Source of the DNA: Albifimbria verrucaria
Lineage: Eukaryota; Ascomycota; Sordariomycetes; Hypocreales; Stachybotryaceae
Assembly (NCBI GenBank): GCA_020081605.1
Contig: JAHREC010000045.1
Coordinates: forward strand, 2,232,001 to 2,296,000
Length of the DNA: 64,000 bases
Direction: 5' to 3'
The notes below the pieces were generated by a model, which saw nothing but the letters and a program-made list of their open reading frames with translations, did no database searches and had not been told where the DNA came from. Positions within the stretch are counted from its first letter, which is position 1, and each line of letters begins with the position of its first letter. Shown here one piece after another: positions 9,257 through 22,500 of the stretch. Made by a program: the position numbers and the translations under genes.

Positions 9257-12200
9257 ATGGCAGAACCTGTTAGCTCTGAACCCGTAGTCCCTGATGAATC
9301 CCTGGACCCGCAAGGCGATGGCACATCGGACATTTCACCGGACGTTACGATTCGCAGGGCCAAGTCATCGGAAATTCAGCCTGCTTCTATATCATTAGTC
9401 AACTCCAGGTACGCTGAATAAACCATCAACAGAAATGGCTCGCGTCTTACTTACAATATAGCGTAAATAATGAATCCGCTCCCGTCGCTATCGATTCTCG
9501 CGAAAGCGGCGGCAAAGGTGAGAGCCGGGGCCCAATGCGCTGGCTCAAGAGCTTAAATATGCATCGTGAAGCCAAAGGCAGTTCCTCGCAACGGCAAAGG
9601 CAGTCACCGTTGCAAGAAAACAGACAAGACCCATTCTACCGTCCCTTTGCTCCCGATGCTGGAAGCGGAGATGAGTCACTGTCGGAGTCCTGGTCTAGAT
9701 CTAAGGACAAGAATGGGAGAAATGGTCTCAAGATAGCCAGCCAAATCAAGAACCTCCAGCAACAGCTGCTTGATCTCGAACAGCAAGCTAGGCCAGCCCT
9801 AGCCGACGAGATGCACGAAGCTGCATGGAATAAGAATCTGCATCATGTTGGTCCTCGGGAAGAAGCAAGGCGATGGGAAAATGAGAAGAAGTTAAGAAAA
9901 ACGGCTATTTTGATGAGCAGCGCATCCTACGACGAGGGCTCTGACTGGTTGCGTAAGATGGACAGCGAGATCGGCCGAAAGCTGGGCGAGCAACTCGTGT
10001 ACGAAGAAAAACTCCTTAAGCTACGCAAGGAGTGGGAGCGCAAACATGGTTTTCAGCGCCATGTCAAGAGGTATTTTGAGCGGAGACGTGGTGGACTTTC
10101 CGGATCCACCAGTGACTCCATGTCCGATGATAACTTCGGTCTATCTGACTATGATGAAGACCCTCGTGATGCATTTCATCATCGTCGTCAGTTTCTGAGA
10201 GACTCGTTTGATTTTGAAATGAGGAAGCTCGAGATGGAGTTTGAATTCCGAGAAAGGAGGGCTCGAAGGCGGAATCGGAATCGTGGGGGATGTTTGCAAG
10301 GCCGAAAAGGTCTCCCTCTCTCAGTACCCTGGTTAAGGAGACCCGAAAGGCAGATCCTGCGCCAGCAGAAGTCTCTTCGCCTGAGCCCCAGATGATGCCA
10401 TCCGCCAAGGCAATGATCAATCCTGTCGAATGGGCACAGTTCAAATCTACCCGTTTTGAATCCGAAGCAGATTCATTTGCTATTGACATCCTGATCGGAG
10501 AGCCAATAATTAATCTCGATCACCGTGGCTATTGGCCGTCTAGGCTGACAGAATTTCCACGAAAGCCGGAGACCACTCAGGAGAAAAAGGCCACCTCTAG
10601 ACCTGTTATCAAAGCCGGTACAGCGCTTCCTGAACGTCTGCGCATCCATTCGAGGCAACTCCTAAAGGTTTTGAGTATGATCCATGGCGAGGCATTTGAT
10701 GGCGATAATGTTGTCTTGCTACGACCATTCAGGGTTTTGCTTTACTACAATAGAGAAATTCGGGATTGGGAAGCGAAGCTTCAAAATAAGTTCACTAAAA
10801 ACAACACAGCCGCTGTTGAGGCTAACCTCGCCGACCAAAGCGCCATTGGAGAGACGTCCACTATGTCTGGATCAAAAGACAGTGGCACAGATGCTATGGA
10901 TGGGGCCAGTCCTCAGGTCCACACAGACGAGCAGAGACCAGATGAGCTTGTCAAAGATGACCATGATGATAATAAAAATGAAGTAGTGGAAGACGATAGT
11001 AACTCTATGGTTGCTCTTGAGCATCTGGAAGTCCTTCTGTCATTTATGAATACGGATCTAAGAACGAAGGTTGCTTCTCTGAGAGGTAACTCCGTTTCTT
11101 GTGATAAAGTTGTCTTCTCTGATCTTTGGCATTTATATCACCCTGGCGATTATGTCATTGGCAATGATGGGAAGCAAGCCTACCGGATCCTTCGTATAGA
11201 GAGCTGTCCTCATCGAGTTGATACTTTGGAAGATAGTTGGTTTTATAGATCTCGAAGGAAGAAGGAGGAGGAGGATGAGAAGTCAAAGCCACTCAGCATC
11301 ACCTGCGTCTATCTGGACTTTGACGGCGATCAGCTTGGACCTGTTTCACGCGTATTCCCGATCGAAAAGTTTGAAGGGAAAGGGCCATCACATCGCTCGA
11401 TATTTACCCTCTCCAGTTCTACAAGCTTCGTCAGTCGCAGCAAATCAACCCAAGCAAACCATTCAACCATAACCAAGACCCGCGGGAATACCTCGTGGAC
11501 CGCGGTAGAAAGTTTCTTCGGGTCTGTGCTGTGAACCCTGGTGCGTTCGAGCCCATGTACTATACCGGTCCTGCTCTAGAGCCTCGGGATACGGTGGAGA
11601 GTCAAGTTGTAGTTGACTTTGAAGCTGCGTTGGCTGTTGATAAGCAGCAAATATGGAAGCCAAAACTGGAATTGCTGATAATGCCAATTTCAGACGAGGA
11701 AAAGGATAACGCAAAGGCTGAGAAAGCCATGTGCAGACAGGAGTGTTGTGAAGGGGAGAATGTTCATGACGATTCCTACGTGGAGAGAAGAATGAATGAT
11801 CAATTCATGAGAGAGCTGCTGCCCACCAGCCGCGAGGAGCTACCGTCAATCGTGGTCCTTCCACGTCCACTTGATACAAAAAATCCGGAGGTCGGGCTCT
11901 CCGAGGATGACCTTACAATCATGTCCTATCGGGTCTTTGGTTTCGTTCTGCGAAACCGAACATGGGGTGCGTATTGCTTCTCCTTTGTTGATTCGAGGCA
12001 TAGGCTAACTGAATTTCATCCGTAGCACAACTGGACCTCACCTATCTTACTAAAAATGACCCCAGGGACGAGAGATTAGAAGGCGAGCACGAGATGAAAG
12101 ACAAGAATGGCAACAAGTTGACGGTGTTTGACAAATTGGTATTACCAGATGAGCACCGGCATTTGATATTATCACTTGTGGCTCAACACTTTAGAGACAA

Positions 12201-13645
12201 GGAGGCCGGTGATATGGATAAGGATATGGTCCGTGGAAAGGGTATTTCCCTCGAAGACGATAAACATGGTACACAGTTGACATGATGAAACAGGTAAAGG
12301 GCTTATTATGCTCCTCCATGGGGCTCCAGGTGTTGGAAAGACTACAACAGCCGGTAAGTTGAAGCCTGCCACGTGCTGCTAACATCATGCTAAGTTCCTA
12401 CCCAGAGGGTATCGCGGAAAAGTTCAACAAGCCTCTCTTTCAACTGACCTGCGGTGCGTACTTATTTCATTAGTTCTTCACACACGAGGAATCCTTGTAC
12501 TGAAAGCGGGACAGGCGATCTAGGCACCACGGCCAAAGATGTCGAGGATTCTTTGGCTAGAAATTTTACGCTGGCCAACCGATGGGGATGCGTACTCCTA
12601 CTGGACGAGGCCGATGTCTTCCTGGCACAAAGAACAAAGGACGACTTCCAGAGAAACGGACTAATCGCCGGTAGGTGCTCCAATCTCACACAAGTTAACA
12701 AGTTATAGCAACTAATTATTTGCATGTGTATAGTCTTCCTCAGGGTTCTCGAGTATTATGCTGGAATTCTTTTCCTCACCACCAATCGCGTAGGTGACTT
12801 TGACGAAGCCTTTGCTTCCCGTATCCATATCAGTCTCTACTACCCAGAGTTGGACGATAGCAAGGCACTCGACGTTTTCCTCGTGAATTTGAATATGATT
12901 GAACAACGATTCGCTCGGAGACACCGAGAATTCAAGGCAAATCGAGCCAAGATTGGTGCCTTCTGCCAGCGGTATTGGCAAGAACACCCGTTCGACCATT
13001 GGAACGGACGACAAATCCGTAACGCCTGCCTAACGGCCGTAGCACTGGCCGAGTATGAGGCTCAAGGCACCGATCCCTACAAGATTATCAATCCCAAGGC
13101 CGTAGTGGAGCTTAAAGTATCGCATTTTGAAGAAGTTGCCAAGGCTTACCTAGAGTTCTCCGAGTACATCAAAGACATATACGGAACACACGCGGCGCGG
13201 CGAGCAAAGGAGGCGGGACTGCGGGCCATGTGGGTAGACAATAAGGGGAGACTTGTCGGCTCAATCGGGCCCAAGGAGTCCGGGATCCTTAAGACGAGCA
13301 GAAGAGATAAGTTCAGGAGGATGGCTCAAGGCCAAGGGGTTCCCTTACCCTGAGCAGCAGCAGCAGATGCACATGCCTTATCGTAGTGGCCAGAGGCCAG
13401 GGGTCCATGGGTATGAGCGGGAAGAGGTATCACATCCATATGTCTCGAGTCGTGGGCACGATGAGTATGCCTCATATCCACAGCACGCGGGGTATAAGGA
13501 TGACTATCAAGGAGATGTTGATGAGGGTCGTCATCCTCGGCGGGATGCTCATCTTCGGGTTCCACCGGGTCGACAGCCACCGCCGCCGCCTCATCACTCA
13601 CAAGACAACTCAGAATATAGTGCATCAAGGGATGATTATAGATAG
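9257..13645 (+). CDS. Large AAA+ ATPase with DUF7025-type N-terminal region
   Basis: About 1,350 residues in seven exons (introns 9409-9461, 11967-12025, 12242-12293, 12354-12405, 12454-12514, 12671-12733, all GT-AG). The order is a disordered charged N-terminus, a coiled coil (residues about 120-300), a DUF7025-type domain (LWHLYHPGDYVI, then SLDIYPLQF and YLVDRGRKF), and one AAA module with Walker A HGAPGVGKTTTA, Walker B LLLDEADVF and sensor region TTNRVGDFDEAFASRIH, then a helical lid. This fungal family is annotated as AAA ATPases of unknown substrate. Three frame changes need one base each: G-run 10285-10289, run 11376-11384, and G-run 13336-13339. The last decides whether the protein stops at about 13353 or continues into a Gln/Tyr/Pro-rich tail (QQQQ, PPPPP) to 13645; I favour the tail. 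The start is ATG 9257, since the upstream ATG at 9161 gives an unrelated extension. Confidence 0.85.
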
Positions 13646-14315
13646 GGCATAAAAGCATGTATGCCATTGGAAGATTGCGTTACTACTGTCTCTTGAATGG
13701 GTAATGATCCGCTATGGACCGCTATTTTGCGTCGTAGGGCTATCATGTGCTCTAATTGTAATTTATGAGGTGAGAAACACATATGAGGCATGCTCTTAGA
13801 CTAAATTAAGGTGGTCAAATTGACCTATGCACGCACAACAGAATAACAATAGGCATGATGTCAAATACAATTTAACCCACTAGGCAACAAAAACATATAA
13901 CTTGCGTTGCACCTGTCAATGAAGCGGACCAACCGAGTAAGGATTCGTGGTAAGGCCTTAGTTTGGCCCACCATTGCTTCAACATATTCGATGAGAAGGG
14001 TGCAGCGCTATTCGATGTGCCAGGACCTCGCTTGGTAAAGTCTCAGACTGTTGGCCCCAATCATCTCAACCAACAGCATGCCTCCTACATTTAACAGACC
14101 TCCGGCCAACAAGCTGACACCGTTCAAAAAATGCAATACTGTGTGTGCCAACATGACTGATCTCTTTCAAAAATCACTCAAGCTCTGCAGACAGGAACCT
14201 CTTTCCTAATTAATTACAGACCACTGGCCTTTATTTTGCCTGTGGTTATCCAACTGTGTTTTCCTCTTCAGAAAGCCCAACCTTGCGCGAACACATTAAA
14301 CGTAGAAAAACAGCT
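13646..14315. other. Intergenic region, AAA to P450
   Basis: No gene seen. It presumably holds the AAA 3' end and the P450 promoter. Confidence 0.4.
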
Positions 14316-16173
14316 ATGGCTGCCTCCATCTTCAACATTGTTCCACTACACGTCGCGTGTGTTCTTGTTACTTTGGTATTGCTCCTCGTTGTCTATTCAA
14401 TAATAACAACCCTCTAATATTTAGTCATGTTAGTATTTCCTTGCTGTAGCAATTCGCATACTACTCCATCCCTTACGAGGGTATCCAGGCCCACCGATTG
14501 CTAAGCTTACAAACGCTTATGCCGGATACTTCGCTTTGAAGAGGTGTTTTCACTTAATTACTTACCAGAACTTTATGAAATATGGTAGCTTCGTCCTCTT
14601 ACATTCCTGAGTCTCAGCTAACCAAGTGCAATGGTGAGGTCCTGTGGTGAGGCAAGCTCCGGATCGACTGGTATTCAACACTCTCACTGCTCTCAACGGT
14701 ACGTTTTTGCGTATGTATAAATGAGGGCGTTCGTTAAGTAGAAGTACACAGACATATACACCAACCCAAGAGTTACGAAAGGCGATGCTTATCGAAAATC
14801 GCAATTGTTTAATAAGTATCCGAGCATGGTCAACACGATCGATAAAACCCAGCATCGCAGGAAGCGCAAGATTATCGGTCAAGCTTTGACAGATCGTTCT
14901 ATGCGTACTTTTGAGTCTATTATCGAAGCACAAATCAACATATTCTTACGCTCTCTTATGAGGCCCGAGCAAGAGAACCGCGTTATCAATATGACAGAAC
15001 GATGTCAATACCTCGGTCTTGATATAATTGGTCTTCTTGCATTTGGCTATCCTTTGAGGACGCAAAGTCAAGACACTTTCCGGTTTTTACCCGCAGCTAT
15101 CAACTCTGTGGGCTGGAGGATTAGTCTCTACATGAACTTTCCATTTCTTGCCCCATTTGAGAGACTATTTGTCTTGCTTGGCATAAAACAAGCTCTGAAA
15201 TTCCAGGGTCTGATCAAGAATATGGTAAAAGCACGAATCGCTCAGGAGAAGGATGCTCATTATGACCTATATTCAGTTGTGGCTGATCACATCGGCAAAG
15301 ATCAAGAAGGCCTTTATCACGACGAACTTTGGCCAGAGGCCTTTTTACTCATCGCAGCAGGTATGTCACATCTCAGTTACGCAGTCTATTTGAATTATTT
15401 TTCAGCTAGGATAAACTACACGGTCCACGAACACATGCGTCTTTCTCGCACCCTTGATAAATAAGCTCTAATTCATTCAGGCGGAACTACAACTTCGACG
15501 ACTATGAGTGCCATGTTCTTTTATCTTGCTAAAGATCCAAGAACTTATGAGACACTTGCAGAGGAGATACGGACTACTTTCGAGTCAGGCCAAGAGATCC
15601 GTACAGGGTCTAAGTTGAACAGTTGCAGCTACTTACGGGCTTGCATTGATGAAACACTTCGCATGTCGCCACCTGGTCTTACAATATCATGGCGACAGCA
15701 AGAGCCTGGAGATAATATGCCGTTTGTGGTTGATGGGTATATCATTCCCAAAGGGACCCAGGTGGGCGTAAGCCTCTACTCATTACTGCACAACGAAGAT
15801 TACTTCCCGAATCTTTCACGTTCAAGCCGGAACGCTGGCTACAGTCCCCTCACGAAACTGCAGGAAACCAGCTGCAACGAATGCGCACAAGGCGTTCGCT
15901 CCTTTCTTAATTGGTGATCGTTCATGCGCTGGCAAATCAATGGCGTATATGGAAATAAGCTTGACTATAGCGCGCTGCTTCTGGTACTTCGACTTCCATC
16001 TCGCACCAGGGAAGGCTGGGGCGGTGGGAGGTGGAAGAGCAGGATATAAGGATGGAAAGCACAGACCGGGTGAATATCAGCTTGATGATATATTTATTGC
16101 ATCTCACCAAGGTCCTAATTTGGTGTTCCACAAACGCGGCGACACATGGAAAGAGCTGGAAGAAGATATCTGA
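14316..16173 (+). CDS. Cytochrome P450 monooxygenase
   Basis: A microsomal haem monooxygenase. The N-terminal anchor MAASIFNIVPLHVACVLVTL is followed by the Pro-rich hinge HPLRGYPGPPIAKL and the early P450 motif KYGPVVRQAPDRLVFNT. The oxygen-binding I-helix AGGTTTSTT is rebuilt across intron 15361-15480. ExxR is seen in DETLRMSPPG, the PERF region as FKPERW, and the haem-cysteine loop as FLIGDRSCAGKSMAY. Other introns are 14585-14638 and 14699-14751; the first intron ends at 14448 but its donor is unclear. Two single-base frame breaks lie in the last third, at C-run 15806-15808 and near 15870-15885; on either side the protein follows the family without loss. The general type resembles benzoate-hydroxylase or isotrichodermin-hydroxylase P450s. 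The substrate cannot be told. No clear biosynthetic partner is adjacent. Confidence 0.85.
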
Positions 16174-16545
16174 TAATTGGTCTCAGGCCTATAGGGAGAT
16201 GAGCGTGGCAATGATGCAACAATACTGGGAAACCCAAATTGAAAGTCCTTGTGCAAGGGTAGAATACATCGGAGTAAACAATTTCATGATAAGTCTAGCT
16301 TAACATCAACTTAGTATGATTTCTGCCGACCCAACTTCATTGCAATTCCAGACGACAGGGTATTTCTGCCTGATTTTTGCTTCTACGAAGCTACGGATCA
16401 TACTCTTGAAGCACCGAAAAGGATACTAATGTTGGTACTTCGTAGTTTTCCATGTCTTTATGTCTGATATTTCATTGGCTCATAATTTACATCTCTATTA
16501 ACGTGGCTTATGATCTATGTACTCATCAACTAGCTGAGCTGTCTT
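16174..16545. other. Convergent 3' region, P450 and GH28
   Basis: Short spacer between two convergent genes. Nothing recognisable apart from presumed 3' untranslated sequence. Confidence 0.4.
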
Positions 16546-18220
16546 TTAACCATTGGTGTTGTCACGCTCCGTTCCAGGCTCAACACAGGTGACCTTCAGC
16601 AGGCTTTCATCCATGTTCTTGCAGGCATAAACGGGCTTCTTTCCACTGGGAACGGTCACATTGACGTTCTCAATGCGGATGTTGCTGCAGCGGTCAGGTG
16701 CACTGCAGACCATGGAACCAGCACGCGGGTCAAACTTCTTCGACACAGTTCCCCAAATGTTCTTCATCGTAACATCTTCAATGGTAAGGTTGGCCTGCAG
16801 TTGTTTGTCAGTGCAGCTCATTTTACAGAGGGTAAATAGTACATACCGGATGCAGATTGCACAGGGTCTGGTTGCTTTGACCGTAGCACTGGGTAATAGT
16901 GATGGCGTTGTCGTTGTTCTCGTTATAGAATCCGTCGTACGTGACGTTTCGAACTCGACCAAGACCACCTCCACCGTTCAAGTTGTCCTGGAAATCGGAT
17001 TCAATGCCGGGCCAAACCTTGATTCGTGCACCGTCGCTGGCATTGGACATGGAGATGTTGTAGATGTGGAGATTCTCAACAATATCCACCTCACCCTTGT
17101 ACTGGCCCAGAGAGCCTATGCTGATTCCGTGGGAACCGTTGCAAACAAGTCCCTGCACGACGACTGCACTCGAATTAGTGGTAAAACAGACAAACTTGAA
17201 CAGACACTCATACCATCGGTACTGTTGGGCTTGAATGAAACGCAATCTGGAAAGTTTCGTTGTTAGTTGTTGTTTCAACTGGCAGGGCAGCGAAGCTTAC
17301 CATCAGTGTTGTCAATGACAGAGTTCTGGATCACAACACGCTTCGATCGGTAAGTATCCCAGCCATCCGAGTTGGCGATTTTAACTCCGTTGGTGCTCTG
17401 CGAGAATTGTAAGAATAAGCATTTACTAGATCTGAAATTCAGTCTTACCTCTGCTACAAGATCGAGATCAGAGATGATAATGTCACTACTGTTGGCAATG
17501 ATGTTGAACCACTATCAAGTATATCAGTATGTGTATTCCGAATGAGAACAGGGTTATGATAACTGACATTGGGTGAGTTTCGCATTCTCAGGTTGGACAT
17601 GGTTGCACGCTTCATTCCCTCAAAGGTGAAGAGAATGGGTCGGAACAGCTGCCAAACGTTAGGACCTTGGCAACCCATAGTCATTGGACGAGTGGGCTTA
17701 CAGTTTTGTTTGTCACATACTCCTTCCAGTAGGCCTCGCCGTGTCCTTGAAGAACAGACTTGCCGTTGGCCAAATCGCCATAAATGTTGACATCTTCTCC
17801 GCCCCACAGCCAGAATGTTGACATGTTCTGGAATGGCAGCTTGTAGCTGTTCTCGGCCCAGTAGTACACATCATCGCGGAAGTTGATCTCGCCTGTGATG
17901 ATGACATCCACATGGGCAAGGAATGTGAGGTCCAACGGCGAAGCAATCCAGTACTTCTTGTCTAGAACAACGGTTCCACCATTGTTGCACTTTTGGAAAG
18001 CCTCGAAGATACGAGCAGCATCGTCACCAAGCTCGCCCTTGCAGGAGGGCTTGACGTAGCAATAACGGCCCTCTTCACGAGGCGGCGAAGGAGGCATATC
18101 CTGGCCGACATTGTAAGGGGTAGGCTGGACATTGGGCCTCGTGGGGAGATTCTCAGGTGAGGCAGTAGCAATCTGCAGCAGGGCAGAGACTGCGATGCAG
18201 AGAGAGGACTTGGCCCACAT
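16546..18220 (-). CDS. Secreted exo-polygalacturonase (GH28)
   Basis: Releases galacturonic acid units from the non-reducing ends of pectin chains (EC 3.2.1.67 type). A signal peptide ([20 protein letters not shown]) is followed by a right-handed beta-helix. GH28 catalytic motifs are present: the Asp-Asp pair in [13 protein letters not shown], the histidine in [12 protein letters not shown], and the substrate-binding RIK (ARIKVWPG). The exo form is suggested by the long N-terminal domain and the KGEVDIVEN stretch. Exon 1 is 17702-18220; the first intron is 17649-17701, and about five more short introns separate the remaining exons, the last ending with a stop at 16546. No frame break is needed, making this one of the intact genes here. 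It probably acts on plant cell wall together with the pectin lyase at 35-36.5 kb. Multiple N-glycosylation sites (NxS/T) fit secretion. Confidence 0.92.
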
Positions 18221-18856
18221 GTTGACTGCAGGTCTCTCGGGCTGAGAAACTTGTTATGGGAGAATGTCTTGAGGCACCCTATCCAAAAGAACAAGAATTA
18301 TTCACAGCCATTGCTGGCTGCATTGCTTTAATACTCATATCGAAGACACTGCCTTCATCATGACTTACAGAGGATCATGTTAGCGTGTACGTAGACACTC
18401 AAAGATTACGGTGGAGTTCACATGGGCTAAGACTTTGCTAAGAAGCATTGAAAGGCCGTGATACGTGGAGAATTGCACCGTCTCGATTCCGAAAGAAGGC
18501 AAAATAGACAGTGGATCTCTCACCAGCATTAAGGGAAAAAAGCATTGCAGTCCGATGCAGGCCCAGGAGCCGTCTATTTCGCCAAGATGAGGGGATGAGC
18601 CGACTTATCCGGGTGAAGGAACAATTGGGTTTGGGATTGGCTGAATAGATGCGGAGGACTCCATTGGAGACAGGGTTCTCCGCGTTCCGTTGAATATTGG
18701 ATGTGGAGAAGAGGGCTACTGTCCAGCCATCGTGGGAATTAAAGCGAGTCTAGCAAGCATTAGACTGGACAGCCGGGTTTGGTACCTATATAAAATAAAT
18801 AATCCGACCCCACCTCAACAAAACAACCACCTACACTAGCTGATAACAGCTAAACA
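18221..18856. other. GH28 promoter and tRNA upstream region
   Basis: Contains the GH28 promoter (minus strand). A TATATAAA stretch near 18787-18794, about 65 bases before tRNA-Asp, is an upstream TATA of the kind often seen at RNA polymerase III genes. No protein gene is supported. Confidence 0.4.
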
Positions 18857-18927
18857 TCTTCCGTAGTATAGTGGTCAGTATGCAAGCTTGTCACGCTTGA
18901 GACCGGGTTCAATTCCCGGCAGGAGAG
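18857..18927 (+). tRNA. tRNA-Asp (anticodon GTC)
   Basis: Cloverleaf of 71 bases. The A-box region is TAGTATAGTGG, the anticodon stem CAAGC/GCTTG encloses loop TTGTCAC with anticodon GTC, and the T-arm CCGGG TTCAATT CCCGG is perfect. The acceptor TCTTCCG pairs with CAGGAGA with one G-U and one C-A mismatch at the sixth pair. It has no intron. Confidence 0.93.
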
Positions 18928-19568
18928 ATCCGCCAACCTGGGAGGTTTCTTTTTTGCTTTTGGTTATGGCTGTAGTAGTGGTGTCCAGATGTTCGTTAAT
19001 ATTGCTGTTTTATTTCTATTCTTTTTTTTTCCCTCTTTTTTTCGGTGTATATATTTTAATTTTACGATTAGCTTCTACTAGGGTATCGTACTCGGAATTC
19101 ATGCTTTTACTGAGTGCTTTAAAATCCCCTGTCTCCGGTGCTGCTTTACCCCAGTTGGCTGTGATTCGAGCCAACTAATAACATCAGTTTGACTTGCCAA
19201 AAATCATTCCTCTGCCATTAGCTCTCATCAAGCGTCTGCAACGCACATAAGCCCTCCACTAGACTAACGATCAAATTATTATCTGAAATAAATATTCCAC
19301 TCTATATTGAACCAACTTATGTCCCTATCTTCATGTCTTTTGTTGGCTCGTTCTAACCGCTTCAACTGATCCTCGAGGTCCAGGGTAGGCAGTATGAAAC
19401 CAGTGGAGTAGAAGATGGAGGTGGAACTGAATGAAGAGATTTCACATTTGTCAAAAAACCTGTGGCTGGGGATGACACGAGAGCGATGATTCTGTTTACT
19501 CAGCAGTTACTCAATAACATACCCTCTCCACCACTTTTGTAACCCATTCTTCCATTCACCAAATCCTC
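18928..19568. other. Intergenic region after tRNA-Asp
   Basis: A T-rich stretch (about 19015-19045, with runs of T) follows the tRNA. Shorter T runs just after the tRNA at about 18949-18958 could end polymerase III transcription. No protein gene is seen. Confidence 0.4.
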
Positions 19569-22500
19569 TCACCTCCCCGTTCCCCATGAGAATCTCCCTC
19601 TATGCAAGACTCGGTCCATCGTTCCAATGACAAACCACTCGTGATCGCTGCGACATAAGATGTCCTCCCTGTGATCGGCCGTTGCGTTTCCCGGCGTCTT
19701 GATGACATTGTTCAGGCAGTCCATGCAATATGACTCCATGCAGTACTTGCACATGTTGAACTCGTCCGACAGCGAAATCACCAGCAGGCACTGCGCGCAG
19801 GACCGGTTTGTGCCCTGAATGTCTGGGAGTTTAGGCTCATCGCGGCGCTTTACAGGAGAGTCAGCGGGCGTATGGACCGGCGCCTTGGGGTTGATCTTGC
19901 GCATGGACTGTGCGAGTGCTCGCGCGTTGTCTACATCGTCGGCAGCTATGAAGAGCTTGAGGAGGTTATGTAGTGCAAACTCATCATTTTGTGGCTCCTC
20001 ATCCGATAGGAGCTCCAGACTCTCAAGGACCAGCTCTTTGAGAAGTGTCTTGGCTTCCTTCGTACGGCCTCTCAAGCGGTAGAACATGGCGAGGTATATC
20101 GCCGCGACGTTGACATCAGACCCCATAATGTTTGACGGCATATCGACGTTCTGCTGGATGTCTTGTTTCTCTTGGACTTGCTCTAGCTTCGTCAACCAAG
20201 TATCCGCCTCCGGCGATGTGAAGCCCACATGCCAAACCTGTGTCTTGTACAGACTAGCTAGCCTCTGGAAGGAGATGGCACGGCCCTGGCGGGTAGGAAT
20301 ATTGCCGCGTGCGCGACTTTCCAGAAGCGATATTTGCTCAAACATTGCGATAGCCTCGTCTGTTGCGCGCTCGTAGGAATAGGTTGTGCCCATGGACAGT
20401 CTCAAGTATAGGGCTTTGAGGTGGTTCAGCGTAGCCCGGGCCACGTCAATTGCCTGCTCGAGAGTGTCTAGCAAAAATCTACCATGTCGACCTTGCAGGC
20501 TGCTTTAGGGATCCAATCCAGGACCAAGGTCTTGTTGTACTGGTCGAGGAGAAAATCGACCAGGCGGTTTCTGTCACCATTCATTTTTCTGGCCATTTCC
20601 TCCAGTCGGTCCATCAATTCTGCGTGGCGGTTTTCTGCGGCCAACACCTCAAGATACGACGCCTCGGCCTGGAAGATTTCGCCAGGGTCGACTTCCGCCT
20701 CAGTTGCACTCTTGACTGCCTTTCGGAAGTACTCTAGCGAGCAGTCCACTCGAGATGTGCGATAATAACATTGCGCGATGAGGAAATGGTCTTTGTACAA
20801 TCGCCACTTGCTGCGAGCCAGCTCAGGTCCCTGGAGCAAACCTTGCTCCAGATTCGCTTCTTCCATGCTTGCGCAGGTGAGGGCCTTCTGGAGTGCCAGG
20901 TCATAACGCCCATCCACATACAGGCAGTACGCAATCCGACCCAGCGTCTGCACGACATTGTCGTCAAGTGCGAGCGCCTTCTCGTAGTGCGCCAGTGCCT
21001 GTTGATGCAGGCCCTGGGTCAGATATGTACTGCCAATACGGCGATGGGATCGAGCTGTCTCGGGAAGTTTGCCCACTCAAGGGCCTTGAGGATTCTTTGC
21101 TCTGCTGGTATATCGCTCCAATGAACTCTTGAACTTGACCACGTGTTTCCAGCGTCGACAAAGGCTAGACTTTGGACAATCTCGAAGCAGAAAAGTGTAG
21201 GCACATAATGCTCGAATCTGTCAGACGACAGCCATACCTTGGCCCAAACACGACCAATCTTTTCGGCGAAGCCTGAGTTCTTGGCCATGGCCTCGACAGC
21301 CCAGTCCCTTGCCTCGGGTTCAAGGAGCTCCAAAACGCCAGGGTCGCCCATCCATTTACGTATCACTGCAAGGTTCTTGTCGTTTAGAACTTCTAAACCT
21401 TCGTTGTTCTCTTCATACTGGATTGTCCAGTCAAGAATTGTTGCTTCGTCTGTCAGCATTTTATAGACCTGCATGCCAATGTCGTGCTTGTCCTTAGCCG
21501 ACACCTTCGCCACGTCCACCGCAGCAAGATGCTCTTGCCAGTACCAGGCAGCGTACTGCTTCACTGACGTCTTGTTCTGATTGAGCCCAAGGTCTTGGTA
21601 CCATTCCTTATCATTAAAGACTCTAAGACACGTTTGTAAAGTGTGAAGTCTCGCCTTTTGGATGTCGAATTCGACTGTGTAGTTGACTGTGATGGTTGGT
21701 TGCTTTGGCATTTCATAAGTGCGGAAGAACTGGCCCACGGAAGAGTGAAAGAAGGTAACGAATGTGGTGTCTTTGTTGGAACCGAACTCTATCTCGCTGT
21801 CCAGGTCGCCAACATCAGGGCTCGAAATGGGACTGATGTGAAGAGCAGGCGATGAGTTCCTGAAAGGATTGGAGTATTTCACAGGAGGCGAACCCCTAAT
21901 TGGAGGGAACTTCTCATTGGAGGAATTCTTCATCGGAGGCGAGTGTCTCATAGGAGGCGAGTTCCTAAAACCAAGGCTGGAAGTCCAACTAGAAGACAAG
22001 CGGCCCCTGGAACTTATTCTTCTTGATGGGCTGGGTGTGCCAGAAGTCAATCGGCCATTACGGTTTGGACTTGTATCATGATTTCTTCTGCGAATTCGCT
22101 CGTGTTCCTTGGTGAGGTCGTCTGTGGTAAGGCCGTCTTCGCGTTCTAGTTCGAAGAAACAGGCGTAGGGACCACGTAGAGCCTCTTCCAGTTGGAACGG
22201 AGGGTCGCCGAATCTCAATATCAAAGCCTCCTCTATTTGCGCCAGAGACAAGGTTTCCTCAGCGCACGCAACCCAGCGAAGTATCTCGTTCAGGTCGGCA
22301 GCTTCTTCCAGAGAGAGTGTGGCTGATACGTTGTCAAGTGTTTGCTTAAGCATGCCTTCGATCTCTTTCGGGAATGTCCGCACGCTTTCCAAAATGGTAT
22401 TTGGCCTCCTCCGTCTGTTGAGTTCAGCGACCATGAGCTTAGCAAGGATGAAGAGACCATCTACTTGCTCTTCCATAGCCCTAATGACCTCGTTGACGAA

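Noticed and set aside
4651..16173. A terpene biosynthetic cluster (terpene-synthase-like gene plus P450)
   Set aside because: The two genes are over 8 kb apart, separated by a STAND-like gene and an AAA ATPase, and the terpene call itself is weak.
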